Origin: DAOUGC01 sp034429695
GTDB taxonomy: Bacteria; Chloroflexota; Anaerolineae; Anaerolineales; Anaerolineaceae
Direction of reading: 5' to 3'
DNA length: 10,981 bases
Assembly: GCA_034429695.1 (NCBI GenBank)
Contig: DAOUGC010000216.1
Span: 1-10,981, forward strand
The notes beneath the pieces are model-generated. The model was not told the origin of the DNA. It was given only the letters and a program-made list of their open reading frames with translations, and ran no database searches. The number at the start of each line of letters is the position of its first letter. The stretch's first letter is position 1. This document shows positions 1-5,981 of this stretch, one piece after another. The position numbers and the translations under genes were made by a program.

Positions 1-2
1 TG

Positions 3-530
3 GTGGGGCTTGCCCCCGGCGCGCACGGCGCCAACCGCACCGGGCGCATGTTCACCGGTGACTCCTCGGGGACGTTCCTGTTTGGTTCGATGTATCGTTG
101 TGGGTTTGCCAGCCAGCCCACCTCCACCCACCGCGGCGATGGATTGTCGCTGACGGATCTTTATATTGGCGCAACCTGCCGCTGCGCCCCGCCCGACAAC
201 AAACCCACCCGGGAGGAGATGGACAACTGCCTGCCATTCCTGCTGCGCGAGCTTGACCTGCTCACCCGGCTGGAGGGCATTGTTGCTCTTGGACGCATCG
301 GGTTTGACAGTGTGCTTAAAGCCCTGCGCTTGCGCGGCGCCACCCTGCCACCTGCCTCCAGCCTGATTTTCGCCCATGGCGCCGCGCATGACCTCGGCAC
401 CGGGTTGCCGTGGCTGCTGGCTTCGTATCATCCCAGTCAACAGAACACCTCCACCGGCCGCCTGACCGCACCAATGATGGACGCCATCTGGATCGCCGCA
501 CGGGCGCGTCTGAACCCGTCCCATTCCTGA
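3..530 (+). CDS. Uracil-DNA glycosylase, family 5 (UDGb-like), 5'-truncated
   Basis: Removes uracil (and, in this family, other deaminated bases) from DNA as the first step of base excision repair. The reading frame is open from the window edge to a TGA at 528-530, so the N-terminus lies upstream; the GTG at position 3 is only the first visible codon. The fragment opens with the family 5 motif GLAPGAHGANRTGR (visible residues 2-15) followed by FTGD, which differs from the GExPG motif of family 4. Near the C-terminus is the second active-site motif, HPSQQNTSTGRLT (residues 143-155). Cysteines at visible residues 59, 61 and 75, in the ATCRCAPPDNKPT region, fit part of the iron-sulfur cluster ligand set of this family, with other ligands expected in the missing N-terminus. 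About 80 nt separate it from the next gene, with no clear terminator. Family assignment is confident; the exact lesion range is inferred from the family. Confidence 0.88.
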   Translation: MGLAPGAHGANRTGRMFTGDSSGTFLFGSMYRCGFASQPTSTHRGDGLSLTDLYIGATCRCAPPDNKPTREEMDNCLPFLLRELDLLTRLEGIVALGRIGFDSVLKALRLRGATLPPASSLIFAHGAAHDLGTGLPWLLASYHPSQQNTSTGRLTAPMMDAIWIAARARLNPSHS

Positions 531-610
531 TCCTCCAACCCTCGACAAACGCTGTACGCCAGGTTCCCTCTGAACCCGCATTGTTATACAATGAAATTGG
601 AGGGGATATG

Positions 611-1606
611 ATGCAAACCGGGCGGCGTTTTTCCGTGTTTCAGATCATCTGGAGTAGTTTCCTTGGCCTGCTGTTGCTTGCGCTGGTGGGTCCATTGATG
701 ATTCCGGTGACACCGTTGCGAAATATTCAACCGGTTGAAGTGCTTGCTTTCTCAGACAGCCGCTTCATGGAAGTCAATGGCGTGGATCTGCACTATCGCG
801 AAGCGGGCAGCGGCGGGCCTGTCTTTGTACTCATGCACGGGTTTGGCGCTTCCACCTATTCATTCCGCGAGGTCACGCAGCCCTTATCGGCTCTGGGCAG
901 GGTGATCGCCTATGACCGTCCTGCTTTTGGGTTAACGGAACGCCCCATGCGGGATGATGAAGAGGCGTGGCAGGACGGCAGCCCATACAGCACGCAGGCG
1001 CAGGTGGAGCAATTGATTGGCTTGCTGGACGGGCTGGGTGTGGAGCAGGCAGTGCTGGTGGGCAACTCGGCGGGTGGCAGGGTGGCGGTGGAAGCAGCCC
1101 TGGCTCATCCAGATCGGGTGCAGGCGCTGATCCTGATCTCACCTGCGCTGGATGCGGTTGGTTTTCCGGGCTGGATTCAGTGGGTCTTCAACACGCCGCA
1201 AATGCGGCACATAGGTCCCCTGATCTCACGCAGCCTGGCTGGTCCACGCGGCGATGAGTTTATCCGCAGCGCATGGCACAACCCGGCTTTGATCACATCG
1301 GATGTGTTAATTGGTTACCGCGCGCCGTTATCCATGCAGAACTGGGACCGTGCGTTGTGGGAACATACCCTGGCTGCCGACCGCCAGTCGGTTGTACCAC
1401 GCCTGGGTGAACTGGAAATGCCGGTGCTGGTGATCACTGGCGACGACGACCGCATTGTTGAGACCGCGGCCACAGTGGCAAATGCAGAGTACTTCCTTGG
1501 GGCGCGTCTGGTGGTGATCCCGGCCTGTGGTCACCTGGCGCATGAGGAATGTCCCGTGGAATTTTTGAAAGAAGTGGAGGGTTTTGTCAATGACATCACG
1601 AACTGA
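611..1606 (+). CDS. Membrane-anchored alpha/beta hydrolase
   Basis: A serine hydrolase of the alpha/beta fold, 331 aa, probable substrate unknown (ester, lactone or similar). Residues 11-33 form one hydrophobic segment after a basic start (QTGRR), which suggests an uncleaved membrane anchor or signal with the catalytic domain outside the membrane. The fold begins around residue 53 (MEVNGVDLHYREAGSG). Visible landmarks are the oxyanion HGFG (76-79), the nucleophile elbow GNSAGG with Ser153, the acid Asp280 in TGDDDRIV, and His308 in CGHLAHEE, so the triad is complete. The lid lies roughly at 183-262. Two adjacent ATGs occur (608 and 611); the GGAGGGG Shine-Dalgarno at 599-605 sits only 2 nt from the first and 5 nt from the second, so 611 is chosen. 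The 3' end overlaps the next gene by 17 nt, pointing to a shared transcript and coupled translation. Confidence 0.85.
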   Translation: MQTGRRFSVFQIIWSSFLGLLLLALVGPLMIPVTPLRNIQPVEVLAFSDSRFMEVNGVDLHYREAGSGGPVFVLMHGFGASTYSFREVTQPLSALGRVIAYDRPAFGLTERPMRDDEEAWQDGSPYSTQAQVEQLIGLLDGLGVEQAVLVGNSAGGRVAVEAALAHPDRVQALILISPALDAVGFPGWIQWVFNTPQMRHIGPLISRSLAGPRGDEFIRSAWHNPALITSDVLIGYRAPLSMQNWDRALWEHTLAADRQSVVPRLGELEMPVLVITGDDDRIVETAATVANAEYFLGARLVVIPACGHLAHEECPVEFLKEVEGFVNDITN

Positions 1607-2057
1607 TACGTTTATCGGGCAAATGGCCCCTGATTTTAGCCTGACGGATACGAATGGTCGTTCCGTATCGTTAAAAGAATACCGCGGCAGACCGGTGCTG
1701 CTGGTGTTCAATCGAGGGTTTGTCTGACCGTACTGCCGCCAGCACCTGGCGCAGTTGCGCCGTGACTATGAACAGTTTACTGCCTTGAACGCCGAGATTT
1801 TGGTGCTCGGACCTGATTCGCTGACCGCTTTCCAGACCTACTGGTGCGATCAGGAACTCCCCATGGTTGGCCTGGCTGACCCTGGCTCAAACGTGGCTGC
1901 CCTGTACGGTCAGGAAGTCAATCTGTTAAAGATGGGCCGCATGCCCGCCATGTTGGTGGTGGATGCTGAAGGGCTTATCCGTTATGCCCACTACGCTGAA
2001 AACATGAAGGATTATCCTGATAACAGCGAAGTGCTGGGGGTGATCCGCGGGTTGTAG
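1590..2057 (+). CDS. Peroxiredoxin-like (AhpC/TSA family) protein with in-frame UGA; probable UxxC selenoprotein
   Basis: A thioredoxin-fold redox protein of the AhpC/TSA type, 155 aa if UGA 1725-1727 is read as selenocysteine. Before the UGA: QMAPDFSLTDTNGRSVSLKE and then PVLLVFNRGFV. After it: PYCRQHLAQLRRDYEQF and a complete C-terminal domain to TAG at 2057, including GRMPAMLVVDAEGLIRYAHY. Family members normally read RGFWCPYC here, so the UGA replaces the first cysteine of the CxxC pair exactly (U46, C49), and the frame is intact and family-like on both sides. This is not what a random nonsense mutation would look like. Start ATG 1590 has GGAGGG at 1576-1581, 8 nt upstream, and overlaps the hydrolase end. 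UGA ends several other genes here, so the code is not reassigned. Likely role: thiol- or selenol-based peroxide or disulfide reduction. The selenocysteine machinery genes are not in the window. Alternative: a recently inactivated gene, judged unlikely. Confidence 0.85.
1733..1754 (+). promoter_or_regulatory. Alternative hairpin just after the selenocysteine UGA
   Basis: CTG (1733-1735), a bulged C at 1736, then CGCCAG (1737-1742) pair with CTGGCG (1746-1751) and CAG (1752-1754) around a three-base loop CAC. If the closing G-C pair opens, the loop becomes GCACC with a leading G, 14 nt after the UGA, slightly closer than the usual SECIS spacing. It shares bases with the hairpin at 1748-1761, so only one can form at a time. 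Either could serve as the SECIS; the downstream one fits the known distance better. Confidence 0.4.
1748..1761 (+). promoter_or_regulatory. Candidate bacterial SECIS hairpin (apical stem-loop)
   Basis: Downstream of the UGA at 1725-1727, GGCGC (1748-1752) pairs perfectly with GCGCC (1757-1761) around the loop AGTT (1753-1756). The loop has G as its second base followed by U, and 26 nt separate that G from the UGA. This matches the known bacterial pattern of a short GC-rich stem with a G early in the loop, set some 16-37 nt after the UGA, which is bound by SelB. The bulged U of the E. coli fdhF element is not seen. An alternative, mutually exclusive hairpin at 1733-1754 could fold instead. Fold inferred by eye, not computed. 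Confidence 0.55.
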
Positions 2058-2080
2058 AAACAAACCTGTCAACCAAATTG

Positions 2081-2142
2081 CCGCAGGTGGCGCCGATGAC
2101 CACGGATTTTTATCTGTGATCCAGTGCGTCATCTGCGGTTTT
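2081..2142 (+). terminator. Nested hairpin with U-tract; probable terminator of the hydrolase-selenoprotein operon
   Basis: CCGCAGGTGGCGC (2081-2093) pairs over 13 positions, two of them G-U, with GCGTCATCTGCGG (2126-2138), and TTTT follows at 2139-2142. Inside the large loop a second stem, CACGGAT (2101-2107) with ATCTGTG (2112-2118), closes a TTTT loop with one G-U pair. The element lies 23 nt after the selenoprotein stop. The long outer loop is unusual for an intrinsic terminator, but the stem plus U-run supports the role. Confidence 0.55.
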
Positions 2143-2236
2143 CGTTGAGCGGACGGGCATGATTGAACCTCGCAGCGCAGGGGAAAGCAGATGATTCATT
2201 GCCCTGACCGATGTTCAACCTGGCAATGCAGCCGTT

Positions 2237-2264
2237 TTGTTTGTTTCTCCGGTTAAGATACAAT
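2237..2264 (+). promoter_or_regulatory. Candidate sigma-70-type promoter of the aminotransferase-methyltransferase operon
   Basis: A -10-like TACAAT (2259-2264) is preceded by TTGTTT (2237-2242) with a 16-nt spacer. The predicted start near 2271 would give a leader of about 43 nt before the aminotransferase ATG. The -35 match is weak, so this is a candidate only. No cobalamin-riboswitch box is recognisable between 2058 and 2313. Confidence 0.4.
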
Positions 2265-2313
2265 AGAACCACTTCGCGGGTTGTTCCCGTCAGTCTTTTA
2301 TTTCAGGTGATCC

Positions 2314-3402
2314 ATGAAAACTTATCCAATTCCAATGGTACCGGGTCCGGTGAGTGTTCCGCAGGAGATCTTGAACGCCTACACCGAAGATTTTGGCTCA
2401 TCCGACCTGGAACCCGAATTCCTCGAACTTTACCAGCAAACCGAGGCTCAATTACAGACCATTCTGGCGACGCAAAACCAGGTGGCGATACTGAGCGGCG
2501 AAGGCATGCTGGCGCTGTGGGCGGCGTTGAAAAGCTGTCTAAAACCTGGTGACCGCGTGCTTGCCGTGGGCACGGGGGTGTTTGGCTACGGCATCGGCGA
2601 CATGGCGCGGGCGATTGGCGCAGAGGTGAAAACGGTGGGGTATGAATACGATCAAACCCTGCCCTACGACTTGAGCGCGGTGGAGGCTGAGATTGTCAGT
2701 TTTCAGCCCAAAATGATCACTGCGGTGCATTGCGAAACGCCTTCTGGAACACTTAACCCGCTGGGTGGATTGGGACAGTTAAAGGAAATGCACGGCGTGC
2801 CCTTGTTTTATGTGGACGCTGTCGCCAGCCTGGCTGGCGCTCCGGTGCTGACCGATGAGTGGAAGGTGGACCTGATGCTGGGGGGTACCCAAAAGGCGTT
2901 GTCTGCCCCGGCGGGCATGTCGTTTGTGGCCATCAGCCCGCGCGCATGGCAGGTTATCACCGAAGTGGCTTACCCTGGTTATGACGCCCTGCTGCCCTTC
3001 CGCACCGCGGTTGAAAATTTCTACTTCCCTTACACGCCGTACTGGCACGGACTGGCTGCGTTGAACGTGGCTGCCCGCCGTGTGCTGGATGAGGGTTTGG
3101 AAGCAGCGTTTGCGCGACATGAGATGGTGGCGCACGCCTGCCGTACGCGCCTGGTGGAAATGGGCTACGAGCTGTTCCCGGCGGCTGATGCCATTTGTGC
3201 GCCCACTGTAACCGCTGTAAAAGTGCCGACTGGCATCCCGTGGGAGCAGTTTGACGCCAGCCTGCGCGCTGGCGGGCTTGCCGTGGGCGGCAGTTATGGC
3301 CCGCTGGCGGGCAAGGTCTTCCGCCTGGGTCACATGGGCGCGCAAGCCGATATGGAACTGCTGGATAACGCTTTGAAAGTGTTGAAGCAGGCTGTGATCT
3401 AA
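2314..3402 (+). CDS. Class V aminotransferase (alanine-glyoxylate / serine-pyruvate aminotransferase-like)
   Basis: A PLP-dependent aminotransferase of fold type I, 362 aa, the full length of the family. The N-terminal MVPGPVSVP (8-16) is the typical class V opening. SGEGM (61-65) forms the phosphate-binding turn; HCETPSG (139-145) and YVDAVAS with Asp168 form the cofactor ring pocket; Lys194 in GGTQKALSAPAG is the PLP-binding lysine. RLGHMG near the C-terminus matches the substrate-carboxylate arginine region. Closest in style to alanine- or serine-glyoxylate aminotransferases; the actual amino donor is unknown. Start ATG 2314 has AGGTGA at 2305-2310. It is the first gene of a same-strand run that continues into a corrinoid methyltransferase module, so it may process the amino compound released by demethylation; this link is inference from position. 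Confidence 0.9.
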   Translation: MKTYPIPMVPGPVSVPQEILNAYTEDFGSSDLEPEFLELYQQTEAQLQTILATQNQVAILSGEGMLALWAALKSCLKPGDRVLAVGTGVFGYGIGDMARAIGAEVKTVGYEYDQTLPYDLSAVEAEIVSFQPKMITAVHCETPSGTLNPLGGLGQLKEMHGVPLFYVDAVASLAGAPVLTDEWKVDLMLGGTQKALSAPAGMSFVAISPRAWQVITEVAYPGYDALLPFRTAVENFYFPYTPYWHGLAALNVAARRVLDEGLEAAFARHEMVAHACRTRLVEMGYELFPAADAICAPTVTAVKVPTGIPWEQFDASLRAGGLAVGGSYGPLAGKVFRLGHMGAQADMELLDNALKVLKQAVI

Positions 3403-3411
3403 ACCTGAACC

Positions 3412-3438
3412 ATGAAACCGGCAGTTCCGGGGTTTCAT
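3412..3438 (+). other. Inverted repeat between aminotransferase and Dabb genes
   Basis: ATGAAACC (3412-3419) and GGTTTCAT (3431-3438) form a perfect 8-bp stem around an 11-nt loop, starting 10 nt after the aminotransferase stop. There is no U-run after it, so it is not a convincing intrinsic terminator. It may be an attenuating or mRNA-stabilising hairpin that sets different expression of the genes on either side, in the largest gap (90 nt) of the operon. Confidence 0.35.
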
Positions 3439-3492
3439 CTGGAAGGTTGGGGGAGATCATGCTGATGATCATTTATTCTGGAAGGAAAAGTC

Positions 3493-3831
3493 ATGTCCTG
3501 TCAGCGGGTTGTTTGTTTTCGTTTCAAAACTGAAGTCACCCCAGAGCAGCGCCAGGAAATGGTGGCTGCTTTTCGTACCCTGGCGCGCCAGATACCCAGC
3601 ATTCGCTCCTATCGGGACGGCGCAACCCTGCCAGGGGATAATGGGAGTACACCCGGGTGGGATAGTTTTCACTATCTGACCTTTGATACCCCAATGGAGA
3701 TCGATACTTATTACCGACACCCTGCCCACGAACAGTTTGTGGAACAGTTTTCGCCCCTGTGGCAGGACGTGCTGGTGATCAATGCCAGCGTGGACGAGAC
3801 CCAGGTACGCTACACCAACCCTACATCATAA
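3493..3831 (+). CDS. Dabb (stress-responsive alpha/beta barrel) domain protein
   Basis: A small single-domain protein, 112 aa, of the dimeric alpha/beta barrel (Dabb) type. Features typical of the family are the opening beta strand RVVCFRFKTEVTPEQ, a helix ending in LARQIPSIRSYRDG (an I-P-x-I turn), a central strand with WDSFHYLTFDT, then IDTYYRHPAHEQFVEQF, where Y-x-x-H-P-x-H is the family hallmark, and a final strand region. Members have varied or unknown roles, some being small cyclases or decarboxylases and many uncharacterised, so no reaction is assigned. Start ATG 3493 follows AAGGA at 3482-3486. It lies between the aminotransferase and the corrinoid protein, 27 nt before the latter, and is probably co-transcribed with the methyltransferase genes. 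Confidence 0.8.
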   Translation: MSCQRVVCFRFKTEVTPEQRQEMVAAFRTLARQIPSIRSYRDGATLPGDNGSTPGWDSFHYLTFDTPMEIDTYYRHPAHEQFVEQFSPLWQDVLVINASVDETQVRYTNPTS

Positions 3832-3858
3832 CCATAGCAGTTTGAAAGGAGCGCCTTG

Positions 3859-4503
3859 ATGGAGTTGCTACTGAAAGCGATGGCAGACAGCGTGATTGCC
3901 GGGGAGGCCGATGACGCCGCCCGGTTGGCCCAGCAAGCGATCAATCAGGGCATTGACCCACTGGATGCGATTAATAAGGGGTTTGTGCCCGGCATGAACC
4001 ACGTGGGTGACCAGTTTGCCTGCGGGGAAATGTTTCTGCCGGAGCTGGTCATGGCAGGCGAGGCGATGAAAGCCGCGATTGCCGTGCTGGAACCGGAGAT
4101 GACCCGCCGGGGAACGTCGCGCGAGGTGGCCGGAAAAGTGGTGATCGGCACCGTGGAGGGCGACATTCATGACATCGGCAAGACACTGGTGGGGACCATG
4201 CTTTCAGCCTCAGGATTTGAAGTGTATGACCTGGGGGTCAATGTGCCTGTGGCGCGCTTCATGGATACCGTGCGCGAAGTTAATGCCAACCTGGTGGGAT
4301 TGAGCACGCTGCTGACCACCACCATGGTGCGCCAGCGCGAGTTCATTCAGGCGCTGGAGGGAGCTGGTTTGCGCGGCAAAGTGAAGGTGATGGTGGGCGG
4401 TGCGCCGGTGACTGCCAGTTGGGCAAAAGAGATCGGCGCTGATGGTTACAGCGAAGACGCGGTGAGTGCGGTTGCACTGGCGCGCGAGCTGCTGGCGGCC
4501 TGA
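3859..4503 (+). CDS. Corrinoid (methyl-carrier) protein of the MtbC/MttC type
   Basis: A cobalamin-binding methyl carrier, 214 aa, typical of corrinoid proteins that pair with MttB-family methyltransferases. Residues 1-88 are the helical cap domain (for example GFVPGMNHVGDQFACGEMF, then LPELVMAGEAM). Residues 92-214 form the Rossmann-like B12 domain: GDIHDIGK with His104, the expected lower cobalt ligand of the DxHxxG motif, GLSTLLTTTM (147-156) with the S-x-L element, and VGGAPV (179-184), the nucleotide-tail-binding glycines. It shuttles between Co(I) and methyl-Co(III) as methyl groups are loaded by the partner enzyme and passed to a second methyltransferase. A TTG occurs in frame at 3856, but AAAGGAG at 3845-3851 is better spaced for ATG 3859. 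The next gene begins 13 nt after its stop. Only one corrinoid gene serves two methyltransferase genes here. Confidence 0.93.
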   Translation: MELLLKAMADSVIAGEADDAARLAQQAINQGIDPLDAINKGFVPGMNHVGDQFACGEMFLPELVMAGEAMKAAIAVLEPEMTRRGTSREVAGKVVIGTVEGDIHDIGKTLVGTMLSASGFEVYDLGVNVPVARFMDTVREVNANLVGLSTLLTTTMVRQREFIQALEGAGLRGKVKVMVGGAPVTASWAKEIGADGYSEDAVSAVALARELLAA

Positions 4504-4516
4504 GGATTATAAAACC

Positions 4517-5962
4517 ATGCCAGCCACCCAGATCCTTTCCGCCCGCAACAAGGGTATTGATCTTAACGTGCTTTCGCCAACAGATGTTGAGCAAATTCAT
4601 CAGGCCACGCTGAAAGTATTGCACGCCACAGGGGTGCGCTTTCCTTCTGAGGCGGCACTGGATGTGTGGGAAGCGCACGGCGCGCAGGTGGACCGCTCCA
4701 GCGGCATGGTGCGTCCCGCGCCTGATCTGGTTGAAAAAGCGCTGAGCAGTGCGCCTCCGGTGTACACCCTTGCAGCGCGCGACCCTGCGCTCGATTTGCC
4801 GCTGGATGGGCTTAATACCTATGCCGGTACAGACGGTTGTGGCGTTGAGGTGATCGACCTGCATAGCGGCGAACGGCGGCGTTCCTGCCTGCAGGATGTG
4901 GCGGATATCGCCCGTGTGGCAGACGCGTTGCCGCAGGTGGGATTTCACTGGGTGGCTGTCTCAGCCCAGGACATGCCCCCTGAGACGCGCTCGCTGTACG
5001 AACTGCGCGCCATCTGGCAAAATTCCAGCAAGCACGTTCAAACTGAAAGCATTTATACCGAACGCGAAGCCCATGCCGCGGTAAGGATGGCTGAACTCAT
5101 GGCGGGCGGCGCTGATGCACTGCGTGAACGTCCGCTGCTTTCGATCATGCAATGCACCGCCTCCCCGCTTGGGCAGGATGGCGGCAGCCTGGACGCCGCA
5201 TTGATTGCGGCAGCCGCCGGGTTGCCGGTGGGTTTTATGACCATGGCTTCGGCGGCATCCACCGCACCTGCCACGCTGGCTGGCACGCTGGTGGTGGGCA
5301 ATGCCGAGGTGATCTCGGCGCTTGCCATGATCCAGCTTGCCCACCCTGGCGCGCCGGTGTATTACGCTGCCGCGCAAACCGCCATGGATCTGCGCACCGG
5401 CGGTTATACCGGCGGCGGACCGGAGGATTTCCTGTTCGGTGCTGCCACCAATGCCCTGGCTGAGTATTACCACGTGCCCTTGAGCATGGGTTCATTCGCC
5501 ACCGGCGCGCACCAGCCCGACTGGCAGGCTGGCATTGAAAATTCCATGTCAACCTTCATGGCTACCGCCAGCCGCGCTGACATGCTGCTGGGGGTGGGCC
5601 TGCTGCACGGCAGCCGCATCTGGTCTTATGAACAGATGTTGATGGATTGCGAGATCTTTGACCTGATGGCGCACATGCTGCGTGGGATACCGGTAAATGA
5701 GGAATCCCTGGCGCTGGAGGTGATCAACGGGGTGGGAGCGGGTGGTCATTTCATGGCGCAGAAACACACCCGTGCGCACATGCGCGAACTGTGGCTGCCG
5801 CGCCTGTTCGACCGCCGCTCGCACACCGAGTGGGAGGAAAAAGGTGACGGCGCGCGCCAGTGGGCGCGGGCTCGCGCGCTGGAACTGCTCAACACGCACC
5901 AACCGCTGCCGCTGGACCCCGCACTGGATGCCGGTCTGCTGCGGATCATTGAAGCCGCCTGA
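4517..5962 (+). CDS. Trimethylamine methyltransferase (MttB) superfamily protein, non-pyrrolysine, first copy
   Basis: A TIM-barrel methyltransferase, 481 aa, close to the usual MttB length, expected to move a methyl group from a methylated amine or betaine to the adjacent corrinoid protein. Features seen: the N-terminal helix LSPTDVEQIHQATLKVLHATGVRF; YAGTDGCGVEVIDL (102-115); the barrel core ASTAPATLAGTLVVGNAEVISALAMIQLAHPGAPVYY split over 247-283; TAMDLRTGGYTGGGPE (288-303); and DWQAGIE (335-341). The stretch before the last motif reads TGAH (329-332), where the second copy has SDAK. No UAG codon is in frame, so it is not a pyrrolysine enzyme. The frame is open upstream to 4466, but ATG 4517, with TGAGGA at 4501-4506, is the likely start because upstream codons overlap the corrinoid gene. 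Substrate unknown; glycine-betaine-like compounds are a family-based guess. Confidence 0.9.
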   Translation: MPATQILSARNKGIDLNVLSPTDVEQIHQATLKVLHATGVRFPSEAALDVWEAHGAQVDRSSGMVRPAPDLVEKALSSAPPVYTLAARDPALDLPLDGLNTYAGTDGCGVEVIDLHSGERRRSCLQDVADIARVADALPQVGFHWVAVSAQDMPPETRSLYELRAIWQNSSKHVQTESIYTEREAHAAVRMAELMAGGADALRERPLLSIMQCTASPLGQDGGSLDAALIAAAAGLPVGFMTMASAASTAPATLAGTLVVGNAEVISALAMIQLAHPGAPVYYAAAQTAMDLRTGGYTGGGPEDFLFGAATNALAEYYHVPLSMGSFATGAHQPDWQAGIENSMSTFMATASRADMLLGVGLLHGSRIWSYEQMLMDCEIFDLMAHMLRGIPVNEESLALEVINGVGAGGHFMAQKHTRAHMRELWLPRLFDRRSHTEWEEKGDGARQWARARALELLNTHQPLPLDPALDAGLLRIIEAA

Positions 5963-5981
5963 GCGGGACAGGAATAATTTT

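Noticed and set aside
587..592. A -10-like TACAAT just upstream of the hydrolase
   Set aside because: No acceptable -35 is found, and the implied start near 599 would fall on the Shine-Dalgarno sequence itself.
410..610. N-terminal extension of the alpha/beta hydrolase to 410
   Set aside because: It would overlap the uracil-DNA glycosylase gene by 121 nt and places a non-family sequence before the membrane anchor; the strong Shine-Dalgarno at 599-605 marks the start at 611.
1755..2057. A separate 100-aa gene starting at TTG 1755
   Set aside because: It is the C-terminal part of the UGA-containing peroxiredoxin-like gene; it lacks the N-terminal strands of the fold and the UxxC site, and has no Shine-Dalgarno of its own.
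1590..2057. Pseudogene by nonsense mutation
   Set aside because: The only stop is at the exact catalytic cysteine position, the frame is otherwise intact, and suitable hairpins follow. Selenocysteine explains this better, though it is not proven.
2178..2206. Interrupted hairpin (CAGG...CCTG with inner GCA/TGC and ATG/CAT) as a riboswitch
   Set aside because: It lies upstream of the predicted promoter of the aminotransferase gene and shows no known riboswitch core; stems are short.
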